A stretch of 64,000 bases of DNA from contig VEQP01000006.1 in assembly GCA_018883185.1 (NCBI GenBank), forward strand, positions 42,103-106,102, given 5' to 3'. This document shows, piece by piece, positions 1 to 9,846 of this stretch (the stretch's first letter is position 1; each line of letters starts with the position of its first letter). The translations under genes were made by a program, and so were the position numbers. A model generated the notes under the pieces. The model saw only the letters and a program-made list of their open reading frames with translations. It was not told the origin of the DNA and did not search any database. The stretch comes from Nevskiaceae bacterium (GTDB lineage: Bacteria; Pseudomonadota; Gammaproteobacteria; Steroidobacterales; Steroidobacteraceae).

Positions 1-1
1 T

Positions 2-3000
2 TTTGAGCGCTATCGCAAGACTTACTGGACGCGTTGGCGCGGTACGCTCGCCTACACGCAGGGCGATTTCGCCGTGAAGTACGCCGATGGCGGGTTTTCG
101 CTGCATGGTCGCTCGGATGATGTCATCAACGTATCGGGCCATCGTCTCGGCACCGAAGAAATCGAAGGCGCCATCCTGCGCGACAAGCAGGTCAACCCCG
201 ATTCACCCGTGGGTAACGTCATCGTGGTGGGCGCGCCGCATGCTCAAAAGGGCCTCACACCGCTGGCCTTCGTCAAGCCCGCGCCCGGTCGCAAGCTCGC
301 GGCCGAAGATCGACGCCGCCTGATCGAGACCGTTCGACAGGAAAAAGGTCAGGTCGCCATTCCCGAAGACTTTGTCGAAGTTAGCCAGTTTCCCGAGACC
401 CGCAGTGGCAAATACATGCGACGTATGGTGCGCGCACTCGTCGAGGGTCAAGACGTAGGCGACACCTCGACGCTGCGCAACCCGGAGTCCATCGACGAGT
501 TGCGCAAGGCGATCCGCGAGTGGCAAGCGCGTCAGCGCGTGGCGGATGAGCAGCAGTTATTCGAGGACTTCCGCTATTTCCGCATTCATTACCATGCCAC
601 GGGAAGCCGTCGGCGCAATGCGGCACGTATCGCTATCGTCACGGTCAACAATCCGCCGGTCAACGCACTCAACGAGCGCGCCCTCGACGAGTTGAACATT
701 GTCATCGATCACGTTGCGCGGCGCGACGACGTCAAGGCCGTAATTTTCACCGGTCAGGGTACGGCAGCTTTCGTCGCCGGTGCCGACATCCGTCAGTTAC
801 TCGAGGACGTGCACACCCTCGATGAAGCACTGCCGCTGCCCAACAACGCCCATTTGGCATTTCGCAAGATCGAATCGATGGGCAAGCCGGCCATCGCCGC
901 AATCAATGGTGTTGCGCTCGGTGGGGGCATGGAATTCGCGATGGCCTGCCACGTGCGACTCGCTGAATCAACGGCCACCTTCGGCCAGCCGGAAGTGAGG
1001 CTTAATCTATTGCCGGGCTACGGCGGCACACAGCGTTTGCCACGTTTGCTAGAGCAGGCGGCGCACCCCGCACCGCTCGTTCGCGCGTTCGAAATCATCA
1101 TGGGCGGTCGGACGGTCGAGGCAGCGCAGATGCACGCCGACGGTCTGCTGCACGCCGTGGCCGAAGAGCACGAAGATGTCCTGTCGCTCGCCACACGTCT
1201 TGCCAGCGAATACATCAAGGCACCGCAGGGACGCAATCTCGTAGCACGTCAGTTTGCCGCGCGTCGCGCTGCCAATGAGACGTGGCACGCCGCAGGCCGC
1301 GACGATCTGACGTCGGCGCTGGCCGATGCTGAAGTGCTCAAGCTGCTCGCGCAGGCGCGCACCGTGGGGCGTGCGGCCACCGCGGAGCGCATTGTCGATG
1401 CCGTGCGCACCGGTTGGGTCAGCGGCGTCAGCGACGGGTTGGCGCGCGAGGCGCAGTTGTTTGCCGAGGCGATCATCGATCCGGCCGGAGGCAAGGCTGG
1501 CATCCGCGCGTTTTTCGACAAGCAGAGCGCGCCGTTGCCGGTGCGACGCGATAGTGCGCCGAGCGCAGCCGAGCAAAAGACGCTTGAACGGCAAGGCAAA
1601 TTGCTGCCGGTGGGTGCCGCGTTCTTTCCGGGTCTGACGCCGTTGCCGCAATGGCAATATGGGCACGCCGTCGTCAAGGACTCGCAGACGGGTGCACCGG
1701 CGCATGGTTTACCGCGCGAGGCGGAGCGACAGATCGTACTGCCTGTACCCTCACCGGGTGCGAACGAGGCGTTGGTGTACGTGCTCGCCTCGGAAGTGAA
1801 CTTCAATGATATCTGGGCGATCACCGGTATTCCGGTCTCGCCGTTCGAGAATCACGATCTCGACTATCAGGTTACAGGCTCGGGTGGTGTTGCTCTGATC
1901 GCTGCCGTCGGCAGTGAGGTCAAACGCGAGGGTCGTCTCAAGGTCGGTGACCTGGTTACCGTGTACTCAGGTCAGAGCGATTTGCTCTCACCGCTCGCCG
2001 CTCGCGATCCAATGTACGCGGGTTTCTCGATCCAAGGTTATGAGACCGATACGGGTAGCCACCAGCAATTTCTGCTGGTGCAAGGCCCGCAGCTGCATCC
2101 GTTGCCGCCCGATCTGACGCTCGAAGCTGCGGGTTCCTACGTGTTGAACCTCGGCACGGTGGTACGCGCGCTGTTCACGACGCTGCAGATCGAGACGGGC
2201 AAGACTCTCTTCGTCGAGGGTGCAGCCACGGGTACGGGCTTCGAAGCGCTGAAGAGTGCTGCACGAAACGGTCTCGCGGCCGTGGGTCTAGTCTCGAGTG
2301 TCGAGCGGGCGCAGTTCATCGCTTCGCAAGGTGCAGCAGGTTCCATCAATCGGCGTGATCCGCGCTGGAGTCAGGCGTTCACCACCGTGCCCGCCGATCC
2401 TGCCGCCATTGCCGAGTGGCAGCGCGCCGGCGAGCCGATCCTTGAAGAAATGCGTCGTCAAACCGGTGGACGACTCGCTGACTATGTCGTCTCGCACGCG
2501 GGTCAAGAGTCGTTCCCGCGCTCATTCCAGCTGTTGGCCGAGCACGGCACGCTGACGTTCTACGGCGCCACCAGCGGCTACTGGTTCTCGTTCGTCGGCA
2601 AGACGGGCGCAGCCACTCCGGAGGATATGCTGCGTCGTGCGCGACTGCGCGCCGGTGAGGCCGTGTTGTTGTACTACGGGGTTGGCAGCCGGGATCTGCT
2701 GGATGCGGTCGGCCTGCAAGCGATCGAGGCGGTTCGTGCGGCGGGCGGTCGATTGGTGGTGGCCACGGCGAGCGACGCGCAGCGCGAGTTCGTGCAGTCG
2801 CTGGGCTTTGGCGATGCGGTGCGCGGCGTCGTATCGATCGAAGAGATTCGTCGCAAGGAAGGAGCGGATTTCGATTGGCCAGATGCCTTGCCGGCCATGC
2901 CCGATGCGAAACGTGAGACAGCACGATTCAAGGAGGCGGTACGGCAGTTCCAAGAGCGCACGATGAAGCCCTTCGGCAGTGCCATCGGTCGCTGGTTGCG

Positions 3001-3451
3001 CTCCGCAGACAACCCGCGTGGTTACCCGGATCTGATCATCGAGCGTGCAGGTCACGATGCACTCGCGGCTTCGACGTCGCTCGTCAAGCCGTTCACGGGT
3101 CGCATCGTGTACTGCGAGTCGATGCAAGATCGACGCTATACGTTCTACGCACCGCAGGTGTGGATGCGCCAGCGACGCATTCTGATGCCGACGGCAACGA
3201 TTGCGGGCACGCATCTCTGCAATGCCTATGAGGTTGCGCGCATGAACGACATGATTGCTGCCGGGCAGCTTGAAGTGAGCGCGCCGACCGTTGTGCCGTG
3301 GGACGAGTTGCCTGCTGCACACCAAGCGATGTGGGACAACACCCACGCAGGTGCGAATTACGTCGTCAATCATGCGCTGCCAAGGATCGGGCTGCGCTCG
3401 CGCGACGAGTTGTATCAGGAATGGAGCGCGCTGCAAGGAGCCGCACGATGA
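2..3451 (+). CDS. pcs: Propionyl-CoA synthase, trifunctional, 3' part (5' end outside window)
   Basis: The frame is open from base 2, so the gene begins upstream of the window. Three enzyme units follow in one chain. First is the C-terminal end of an acetyl/3-hydroxypropionyl-CoA ligase, with the GRSDDVINVSGHR motif near bases 100-145 and the A10 lysine (GKYMRR, codon 410-412). Next is an enoyl-CoA hydratase (about 570-1700) with GGGMEFAM and GQPEVRLNLLPGYGGTQRL, so both crotonase glutamates are present. Last is a medium-chain reductase of the crotonyl-CoA reductase/acrylyl-CoA reductase kind (about 1735-3430). This ligase-dehydratase-reductase order is that of Chloroflexus and Erythrobacter propionyl-CoA synthase, which turns 3-hydroxypropionate, CoA, ATP and NADPH into propionyl-CoA. 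The stop overlaps the start of the malonyl-CoA reductase gene (ATGA). Family assignment is strong; the missing N-terminal ligase half cannot be judged. Confidence 0.92.
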   Translation, partial: FERYRKTYWTRWRGTLAYTQGDFAVKYADGGFSLHGRSDDVINVSGHRLGTEEIEGAILRDKQVNPDSPVGNVIVVGAPHAQKGLTPLAFVKPAPGRKLAAEDRRRLIETVRQEKGQVAIPEDFVEVSQFPETRSGKYMRRMVRALVEGQDVGDTSTLRNPESIDELRKAIREWQARQRVADEQQLFEDFRYFRIHYHATGSRRRNAARIAIVTVNNPPVNALNERALDELNIVIDHVARRDDVKAVIFTGQGTAAFVAGADIRQLLEDVHTLDEALPLPNNAHLAFRKIESMGKPAIAAINGVALGGGMEFAMACHVRLAESTATFGQPEVRLNLLPGYGGTQRLPRLLEQAAHPAPLVRAFEIIMGGRTVEAAQMHADGLLHAVAEEHEDVLSLATRLASEYIKAPQGRNLVARQFAARRAANETWHAAGRDDLTSALADAEVLKLLAQARTVGRAATAERIVDAVRTGWVSGVSDGLAREAQLFAEAIIDPAGGKAGIRAFFDKQSAPLPVRRDSAPSAAEQKTLERQGKLLPVGAAFFPGLTPLPQWQYGHAVVKDSQTGAPAHGLPREAERQIVLPVPSPGANEALVYVLASEVNFNDIWAITGIPVSPFENHDLDYQVTGSGGVALIAAVGSEVKREGRLKVGDLVTVYSGQSDLLSPLAARDPMYAGFSIQGYETDTGSHQQFLLVQGPQLHPLPPDLTLEAAGSYVLNLGTVVRALFTTLQIETGKTLFVEGAATGTGFEALKSAARNGLAAVGLVSSVERAQFIASQGAAGSINRRDPRWSQAFTTVPADPAAIAEWQRAGEPILEEMRRQTGGRLADYVVSHAGQESFPRSFQLLAEHGTLTFYGATSGYWFSFVGKTGAATPEDMLRRARLRAGEAVLLYYGVGSRDLLDAVGLQAIEAVRAAGGRLVVATASDAQREFVQSLGFGDAVRGVVSIEEIRRKEGADFDWPDALPAMPDAKRETARFKEAVRQFQERTMKPFGSAIGRWLRSADNPRGYPDLIIERAGHDALAASTSLVKPFTGRIVYCESMQDRRYTFYAPQVWMRQRRILMPTATIAGTHLCNAYEVARMNDMIAAGQLEVSAPTVVPWDELPAAHQAMWDNTHAGANYVVNHALPRIGLRSRDELYQEWSALQGAAR

Positions 3452-6400
3452 CGCCGGCCAAAAAATCCAAGCGGACCTCTACGTCCGCCACTGCGCGTAA
3501 AGCCAAAACGGTCCAGAGTAAAGCGCGTGCCCTTCCCGTGGTCATGCGCCCCGGTCGGTTGGTCGGTAAGGTGGCGTTGATCACTGGCGCGGCGGGCAAC
3601 ATCGGCGAAGTGATCGTGCGTCGCTATCTGCAGGAAGGCGCTGCCGTTGTCATGGCGGGTCGCAATCGTAATAAGCTTGAAGCGCTGCGTGAAACGCTGC
3701 TCGCGAGCAGTGGCGCCGCCCCGGAGCAGTTGCTGGCGCTGGCCTTCGATGCCTCCGATGCCGGTCAGGCGCGTCAGGGCGTCGAGGCGGCCTTGGCTCA
3801 TTACGGCCGGCTCGATGTGTTGATCAACAACGCAGGGTCTGCTGGTCCGAAGCAGCCGATCGAGCAGTTACCGCTCTCCAACGAGGAACTCGAAGCGCAG
3901 CGGTCTACCGGCTCATCGGACACCGAGACGGTGAGTGATGCTGCCGGAAACCTGCTCGGCCTCAGTTGGAACATGGTGCGTGCTGCAGCACCGCATCTGC
4001 GTGCGGGCGCGAGCATCGTCAACGTATCGACGATTTTCTCGCGCACCCGCTACTTCGGCCGTGCGGCTTACGTCGTACCCAAAGCGGCGCTGAACGCGTT
4101 CTCGCGCAATTTGGCGCTGCAACTCGGACCGCAGGGGATTCGCGTCAACACCGTGTACCCAGGGCCGATCGAAAGTCGACGGATCCGCACTGTGTTCAAG
4201 GCGATGGATGGGCTGCGCAAGAAGCCCGAAGGTACAACGGCGACCGAGTTTTCCTCTGCCATGGCGCTCGCCCGCGCCGACTCTTCAGGCGCACCCGCTC
4301 ACACCTTCCCGACCGTCGATGATGTGGCCAACACCATCGTCTTCCTGGGCAGCGACGAGTCGCGCGCCTTCAGCGCGCAGGGCTTCGAAGTGACTAACGG
4401 CATGCAAGTGGTGCATGAATCACGCTCGACCTGGGTGTCACGGCCTGAGCTGCGTACTGTCGATGGCACGGGCTCGACGGTGCTCGTCGCCGCCGGCGAC
4501 CAGGTTGCCGACGCCTTGACGATTGCGCGCATCCAGAGCAACTGCGGCGCGCGCGTACTTCTGGGCCTTGGTTCACAGGAGGCAGTGCAGGCCGCGCGAG
4601 CGGCATTGCGCGAGGACGAAGTGGACCGGCGTATCGTACCGGTGCTGTTTGATCGCGGCCGCCCGGAGACTCTGGCGCCCTCTTTAGGCAGCGTCGAGAA
4701 GGGCAAGGGTCTCAACGGCGCCATCATCCTTCCCGCTTTCGGTGCGGGTCGTTTTCAGGCGCCGCTTGCCGAAGCCAGTGACAGCGACGTAGAGGCTTTT
4801 CTCAAGGCTGAACTCGCCGGTGCCATGGGGATCTCGCGCGAACTGTCGCGGCTCTGGCATCGCTACGCGCCGAAGGGCGTGAGTCCGCGCATCATATTCA
4901 TGTCGAATGGCACGGACGCCGCCGGCGACACCTACGCCGACATCCTGCGCGCCGGCATCGAGCAGTTGTTACGCGTCTGGCGCGACGAGAGCGAAGTGCA
5001 AGTCGATGCGGGCGAGCGAGCGGCACTCGAGTGGTCGAACCAGATCGTGCGCTATTCCAACTCCGAGGAGCATTGTCTGACGTTTGCCGGTGCGCAGGCC
5101 GCGCGCTTGCTCTTCACCAAGCGTCGGGTCACGCAGGTCAACTTGTACATGCCGGCGACCATCGTCGATGCGACGGGCTCGACTCGACCTAATTTCGGCT
5201 GGATCGAGTCTTTGATGGGGCTCCATCTCGGCAAGTGTGTGCTCGTGACCGGCGGCTCTGCGGGTATCGGCGGTCAGTTGGCTCGCTTGCTGGCCGTAGC
5301 TGGCGCCCGTGTCATGCTCACCGCGCGGCGGGCGAATCAGTTGCAAGATCTACGCAAGAGCATCATCGCAGAGCTTGAGGAGATCGGTTACAACCGGCCG
5401 CAGGACCGTGTGCTCATGCTGGCCGATATCGATGTTGCCGATGAGCGAGCGCTCGTCAAATCGGTCGAAGCCACGCTCAAGGCGTTTGGACGCATCGACT
5501 ATCTCATCAACAACGCGGGTGTCGCCGGTGCCGAGCAGATGGCGGTGGATCTGCTGCCTGCGGACTGGCGCAACACGCTGCATGCCAACCTCGTCTCGAA
5601 CTATTCGTTGATCGAGAAAGTCGTGCCGCTGATGAAAAAGCAGGGCTCGGGTTACATCCTCAACGTCAGCTCCTACTTCGGTGGTGAAAAGTACATCGCG
5701 GTGCCCTACCCCAACCGTTCCGACTACGCCGTGTCCAAGGCGGGTCAGCGCGCGCTGGTCGAAAACCTGGCCCGCTTCGTGGGGCCCGAGATCCAGATCA
5801 ATGCGATTGCGCCCGGCCCCGTCGAGGGTCAGCGACTCAAGGGCAAGGACGGCAAGGCGGGTCTCTTTGATCGGCGGGCCAAGCTGATCCTCGAAAACAA
5901 ACGACTCAATCAAGTGCACGACGCGTTGCTCAAGGCATTGGCTGCGGGCGCGCGTCTTGGCGACATTTTCGAGTCGCTCAAGGCCAATGACATCGGCTTG
6001 TTGCAGCAAGAGGACGTGCCGCTGTCCTTGCGTGAACTCGGGGCGAAGCTCAAAGCAGAAACGCACGGACGTGACGAAGCGACGCACTCGTCGCTGCATC
6101 ATTTGCTGACGAGGCCGATGGCGATGCGGCTCGTCGCTCGCCTGCGCAATGGCTGCATCATCCTGCACCAGATGGAGCACGAGCTCGCCGAGCAGTGGGC
6201 GGCCGGCCTGCCTGAGCCGCTCGAGCCGTTCATCGATCCGCAACGCATCGACAGTGAAGCGGAGAAGATCCGCACCGGCGTCCTCGGCATGCTGCACCTG
6301 CATAAGATGCCGACCGAGATCGATGTCGCGCTGGCGACCGTGTTCTTCATGGCGGATCGGGCGATTTCCGGTGAGACCTTCGAGCCCTCCGGGGGTTTGC

Positions 6401-7191
6401 AGCAGGAGCGAACGATTACCGAGCGCGAACTGTTCGGTCGTGCCAAGCCCGAACGCGTACGGCGCATGGAAGGCGAGACGATCTGGTTGATCGGCGAGCA
6501 CATGACCGAGCCGCTCGCGGCCGTGGCAAAGCTGTTTCTTGCCGAAGGTCACGTCGGCAATATTGTGACGCTGACGCGCACCGAGGCAGCCGGTCAGGAG
6601 CTGAAGAGCGCGCTCGGTCGTGCTCTCGGTCACGACCGCATCTCTTACCTAACGGTGGGCGATGATCTCGAGGGGGGTATGGATCAGGCGTTCGCCACGA
6701 GTGGCTCGCCCGCCGCCGTGATCTCGACGCCATTCGCGCCGATTCCACGCGCACTCTTTGGCGTGGAGGGCAAAGACCATCTCGATGCGGCTGAGTTTGG
6801 TGCGCTCGTCGAAACCAATTTGACGCACCACTTCCGCGTGGCACGCAAAGTATCGCTGTTCCGTGGCGCTCGGTTGATTCTCGTCTCGCCGGATGTACCG
6901 GTGGGCGGGACGCTCGCGCAGTTTGCGATGGCCAATTTCGTCAAGACCACGCTGCACGCCTTCACTGCGACGCTCGGTGTCGAGAACGAACGCTTGCCCA
7001 CGGCGGTGCCTGTGAACCAGGTCAACTTGACGCGTCGCATGCGCAGCGAAGAGCCGCGCGATGCGGCTGAGCAGGCGGAGGAATACAGCCGCTTTGCGCA
7101 TGCCGTGTTATTGGCGGCGGCGCCGATAGTCGAAGCGCAGGAGAGTCGGTATCGGGCGCGAATCTACCGCGGACTCGCCATCACCGTCTGA
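3448..7191 (+). CDS. mcr: Malonyl-CoA reductase, bifunctional (NADPH)
   Basis: The product is 1247 residues, close to the roughly 1220 of Chloroflexus Mcr, and it can be followed by eye along that protein to a near-identical C-terminus (RIYRGLAITV here). It is two fused short-chain dehydrogenase halves. The first has TGAAGNIG at about 46-53, NNAGSAG at about 125, and catalytic Tyr208 and Lys212. The second has VTGGSAGIGG from 600, and Tyr760 and Lys764. In the family, the C-terminal half reduces malonyl-CoA to malonate semialdehyde and the N-terminal half reduces that to 3-hydroxypropionate. The start ATG 3448 overlaps the pcs stop and has AAGGAG at 3435-3440. It adds about 32 Lys/Ala/Ser/Arg-rich residues before the conserved fold; ATG 3544 is an alternative start lacking that tail. 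The product feeds directly into the propionyl-CoA synthase. Confidence 0.95.
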   Translation: MTPAKKSKRTSTSATARKAKTVQSKARALPVVMRPGRLVGKVALITGAAGNIGEVIVRRYLQEGAAVVMAGRNRNKLEALRETLLASSGAAPEQLLALAFDASDAGQARQGVEAALAHYGRLDVLINNAGSAGPKQPIEQLPLSNEELEAQRSTGSSDTETVSDAAGNLLGLSWNMVRAAAPHLRAGASIVNVSTIFSRTRYFGRAAYVVPKAALNAFSRNLALQLGPQGIRVNTVYPGPIESRRIRTVFKAMDGLRKKPEGTTATEFSSAMALARADSSGAPAHTFPTVDDVANTIVFLGSDESRAFSAQGFEVTNGMQVVHESRSTWVSRPELRTVDGTGSTVLVAAGDQVADALTIARIQSNCGARVLLGLGSQEAVQAARAALREDEVDRRIVPVLFDRGRPETLAPSLGSVEKGKGLNGAIILPAFGAGRFQAPLAEASDSDVEAFLKAELAGAMGISRELSRLWHRYAPKGVSPRIIFMSNGTDAAGDTYADILRAGIEQLLRVWRDESEVQVDAGERAALEWSNQIVRYSNSEEHCLTFAGAQAARLLFTKRRVTQVNLYMPATIVDATGSTRPNFGWIESLMGLHLGKCVLVTGGSAGIGGQLARLLAVAGARVMLTARRANQLQDLRKSIIAELEEIGYNRPQDRVLMLADIDVADERALVKSVEATLKAFGRIDYLINNAGVAGAEQMAVDLLPADWRNTLHANLVSNYSLIEKVVPLMKKQGSGYILNVSSYFGGEKYIAVPYPNRSDYAVSKAGQRALVENLARFVGPEIQINAIAPGPVEGQRLKGKDGKAGLFDRRAKLILENKRLNQVHDALLKALAAGARLGDIFESLKANDIGLLQQEDVPLSLRELGAKLKAETHGRDEATHSSLHHLLTRPMAMRLVARLRNGCIILHQMEHELAEQWAAGLPEPLEPFIDPQRIDSEAEKIRTGVLGMLHLHKMPTEIDVALATVFFMADRAISGETFEPSGGLQQERTITERELFGRAKPERVRRMEGETIWLIGEHMTEPLAAVAKLFLAEGHVGNIVTLTRTEAAGQELKSALGRALGHDRISYLTVGDDLEGGMDQAFATSGSPAAVISTPFAPIPRALFGVEGKDHLDAAEFGALVETNLTHHFRVARKVSLFRGARLILVSPDVPVGGTLAQFAMANFVKTTLHAFTATLGVENERLPTAVPVNQVNLTRRMRSEEPRDAAEQAEEYSRFAHAVLLAAAPIVEAQESRYRARIYRGLAITV

Positions 7192-7208
7192 TCGCCTATC
7201 ATGCGGTG

Positions 7209-7859
7209 ATGAAACTTCGCGTCGTTCCGGTTACGCCCTTCCAGCAAAACTGCTCCATCCTGTGCTGTGAGCGTACCGGACGGGCGGCGGTCGTTGATCC
7301 GGGCGGCGATCTCGATCGGGTGTTGGCCGAGGTTGATCGGCTGCAGGTCACACTGGAGAAAATCCTCATCACCCATGCACACCTCGATCATGCCGGCGCC
7401 ACGGCGGAACTCGCCCGCTCCCGCGCACTGCCGATCGAAGGGCCGCACCTCGATGATTTGTTCTGGATCGAGCAAATGCCTGCCCAAGCCCGCATGTTCG
7501 GTTTTCCGGCGAGTGAACGCTTCACCCCGGATCGTTGGCTGCAGCAAGGTGATCAAGTCACGGTGGGAGAGCTCGAGTTGCAGGTCAGGCATTGTCCCGG
7601 TCATACGCCGGGACACGTCGTGTTCTTCGAGCCGCAGAGTCGTTTCGCCTTCGTGGGTGATGTGCTGTTTGCCGGCTCGATCGGCCGCACGGATTTCCCT
7701 CGCGGCAATCACGCGCAGTTGATCGACTCCATCCGCAACAACCTGTTTCCGCTCGGCGATGACGTCGGCTTTTTGCCGGGGCACGGCCCGACATCGACCT
7801 TCGGTGCAGAGCGGCGCAACAATCCGTTCGTGGCGGACAGCGTGATCGGTCGCGCCTAG
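7209..7859 (+). CDS. Metallo-beta-lactamase-fold hydrolase (glyoxalase II-like, YcbL type)
   Basis: This 216-residue cytosolic protein has the complete metal-binding set: THAHLDHAG near residue 59, HCPGHTPGH near 130, GDVLF near 156 and a final PGHGP. That is the compact glyoxalase II/YcbL-type hydrolase of thiolesters such as S-lactoylglutathione. It begins 17 bases after mcr, in the same direction, so it may be cotranscribed. A thioesterase-like enzyme after a CoA pathway is suggestive, but this family is also common as a stand-alone detoxification gene. Start choice: GTG 7206 and ATG 7209 are adjacent and in frame; ATG is used here. No clear Shine-Dalgarno sequence is visible. The substrate cannot be told from sequence. 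Confidence 0.85.
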   Translation: MKLRVVPVTPFQQNCSILCCERTGRAAVVDPGGDLDRVLAEVDRLQVTLEKILITHAHLDHAGATAELARSRALPIEGPHLDDLFWIEQMPAQARMFGFPASERFTPDRWLQQGDQVTVGELELQVRHCPGHTPGHVVFFEPQSRFAFVGDVLFAGSIGRTDFPRGNHAQLIDSIRNNLFPLGDDVGFLPGHGPTSTFGAERRNNPFVADSVIGRA

Positions 7860-7886
7860 TCGCGCGTGATGTAATCGCGCGTTGCG

Positions 7887-8798
7887 TCAGTACGGCGGCA
7901 GTTGCGTCGTCGGAATATAGTGATCGACCAGCAGCGCGACGAACAGCCACATCAGATAGGAAATCGAGAAGCGGAACACACGCATCGGCAGTTCAGCGCG
8001 ATCAGTGAGTTTCAATGCCAATGCGTAGTACAGAAAGCGCGCGTTCAGCACCAGCGCCGCAGCGAGATACAGCAGCCCGCTCATCCGAGTGAGATAGGGC
8101 ATCAGCGTTACCAGCACGAGCAGCACGGTATAAAGCAGCACCTGCAGGCGGGTGTACGGCACGCCATGGGTCACGGGCAGCATCGGTATGCCGGCCTTGG
8201 CGTACTCGTCCTTGCGGGCGATCGCGAGCGCCCAGAAATGCGGCGGCGTCCAGATGAAAATGATCAAAAACAACAACAGCGCGCCGGGCTCGATGGAGTT
8301 GGTGACTGCCGCCCAACCGAGGATCGGCGGTGCCGCACCGGCTGCGCCGCCGATCACGATGTTCTGCGAGGTCGCACGCTTGAGGAACACGGTGTAGATC
8401 ACTGCATAGCCGATGAGCGAGGCGAAGGTGAGCGCCGCAGTCAGCGGATTGACGAGCAGTGTGAGTATCAACATCGAGGCGATAGCGAGCGCTGCGGCAA
8501 AGATCAGCGCCTGTCGATTGCTGAGTGTGCCCGTGGGCAAGGGCCGGCCGCGAGTGCGCGACATTTGCTCGTCGATGTTGCGATCGAGCACATGGTTGAT
8601 CGCCGCCGCACTGCCCGAGGCGAGTGCGATGCCGAGATTTCCCCAGATCAACGCATCGAGCGGCGGCCAGCCGGGGCTTGCGAGCAAGGTGCCGACGATG
8701 GCGGTGAACACGATCAACGCCACGACGCGCGGCTTGGTCAGCTCGAGATAGAGCTTCCAAGTGGGTCGCGCCTGCACGGCGCTGGCAGGTGCGGCCAC
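7887..8798 (-). CDS. ctaB: Protoheme IX farnesyltransferase (heme O synthase)
   Basis: This 303-residue polytopic membrane protein of the UbiA prenyltransferase superfamily adds a farnesyl group to heme b to make heme O. It has the first aspartate-rich motif [15 protein letters not shown] near residue 68 and the heme O synthase signature [17 protein letters not shown] near 198. About eight or nine hydrophobic segments are seen. It is the last gene of the oxidase assembly run and lies one base downstream of ctaA, so the two heme A enzymes are probably translated from one message. Its 3' end converges on the metallo-beta-lactamase gene with only about 27 bases between. Confidence 0.95.
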   Translation of the reverse strand: MAAPASAVQARPTWKLYLELTKPRVVALIVFTAIVGTLLASPGWPPLDALIWGNLGIALASGSAAAINHVLDRNIDEQMSRTRGRPLPTGTLSNRQALIFAAALAIASMLILTLLVNPLTAALTFASLIGYAVIYTVFLKRATSQNIVIGGAAGAAPPILGWAAVTNSIEPGALLLFLIIFIWTPPHFWALAIARKDEYAKAGIPMLPVTHGVPYTRLQVLLYTVLLVLVTLMPYLTRMSGLLYLAAALVLNARFLYYALALKLTDRAELPMRVFRFSISYLMWLFVALLVDHYIPTTQLPPY

Positions 8799-8799
8799 T

Positions 8800-9843
8800 T
8801 CAGGCTTCCCGCAGGCGACGGTTGAGCAGCATCAACGCCATGATCAGTAGCGCCGCCCCGGCGTTGTGACCTGCTGCGAGCCAAAGTGGAAATGCCTTGA
8901 GGATCATCAGCACCGCAATAAGCAATTGCAGGCCCAATGCACCGAGTGCCCACCACCCTGCGCGACGGACAAGCGCCGTGGGTGCGTTGCGGATGGCGAG
9001 CCACGCGGCCAGCGTCACGGCGAGCGTAGCAATGATGGCGCCGAGTCGGTGCGTGAAGTGGATGGCCACTCGCGAAGGGTGTTCGAGAACGCCACCGGTG
9101 TAGTTGATGTCGAGGCCGCGCCAGAGCACGAAAGCCTCGTCAAAGTTCATGCCTTCCGGCCACCATTGGTTCTGACAGCGAGGCAGGTCTGGACAGGCGA
9201 CTGCGGCGTAATTGCTGCTGGTCCAGCCGCCGAGCATGATCTGCAGCGATACCACGACGGTGGCGACTATGGCCATGCGCCGCGCAGCATCGAGCACCGC
9301 GATCTTCGTCGCGCCAGGCGGTGGTGACACGACCTGCGTACGACGACGCATGTCGAGCCAGAGCCAAGTCAGTAGCGATAGCGTGGTCAGTCCACCGGTC
9401 AGGTGCAGTACCACGACGAGTGGTTTGACGAGCCACCACACTGTGAAAGCGCCGAGCATGCCTTGCAGCAGCACGACCACCAATAAGCCCGTGGCGAACA
9501 CGGGACTGACCGGCCGTTCGCGTCGATAGGCCAGTGCGATCGCGGTAATGAGCACGATCACGAACCCCAGCGTCGTCGCGGCATAACGATGGATCATCTC
9601 GCGCCAGGCCTTGCCGGAGTCGTACTCCCAGCCCGGCGAATACGATTCGATCTTGCCTTCGTTTTTTTCGGCTCCGGCGGGCGTGACATGTCCATAGCAG
9701 CCGGGCCAGTCCGGACAGCCGAGCCCGGCATCGGTCAGTCGTACCCAGGCGCCGAGTACCACGACGACAAGACAAAGCAGCATGCCGAGAAGCGCTAGTC
9801 GGCGCAGCGCCACGGCGCCTGCGGGGATGGAGTGAGCGTTCAT
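8800..9843 (-). CDS. ctaA: Heme A synthase (COX15/CtaA)
   Basis: This 347-residue membrane protein with about eight transmembrane segments oxidises the C8 methyl of heme O to give heme A for cytochrome aa3. The heme-ligand histidines of the family are visible: [10 protein letters not shown] near residue 85, HLTGGL near 142, HFTHRLGA near 255 and the late GHNAGA. A cysteine pair in an extracytoplasmic loop (CPDLPRCQ) fits the CtaA/COX15 class. It sits between the SCO-like gene and ctaB in a minus-strand run with only a few bases between genes, consistent with one oxidase-assembly operon. Confidence 0.93.
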   Translation of the reverse strand: MNAHSIPAGAVALRRLALLGMLLCLVVVVLGAWVRLTDAGLGCPDWPGCYGHVTPAGAEKNEGKIESYSPGWEYDSGKAWREMIHRYAATTLGFVIVLITAIALAYRRERPVSPVFATGLLVVVLLQGMLGAFTVWWLVKPLVVVLHLTGGLTTLSLLTWLWLDMRRRTQVVSPPPGATKIAVLDAARRMAIVATVVVSLQIMLGGWTSSNYAAVACPDLPRCQNQWWPEGMNFDEAFVLWRGLDINYTGGVLEHPSRVAIHFTHRLGAIIATLAVTLAAWLAIRNAPTALVRRAGWWALGALGLQLLIAVLMILKAFPLWLAAGHNAGAALLIMALMLLNRRLREA

Positions 9844-9846
9844 GAC

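Noticed and set aside
5350..6633. 427-codon minus-strand frame inside mcr
   Set aside because: Shadow of the malonyl-CoA reductase gene; low-complexity Arg/His/Leu composition and no family.
7860..7886. CGCGCG repeats between the metallo-beta-lactamase gene and ctaB as a terminator
   Set aside because: The pairing is only self-complementary CGCGCG with a nine-base loop and no T-run.
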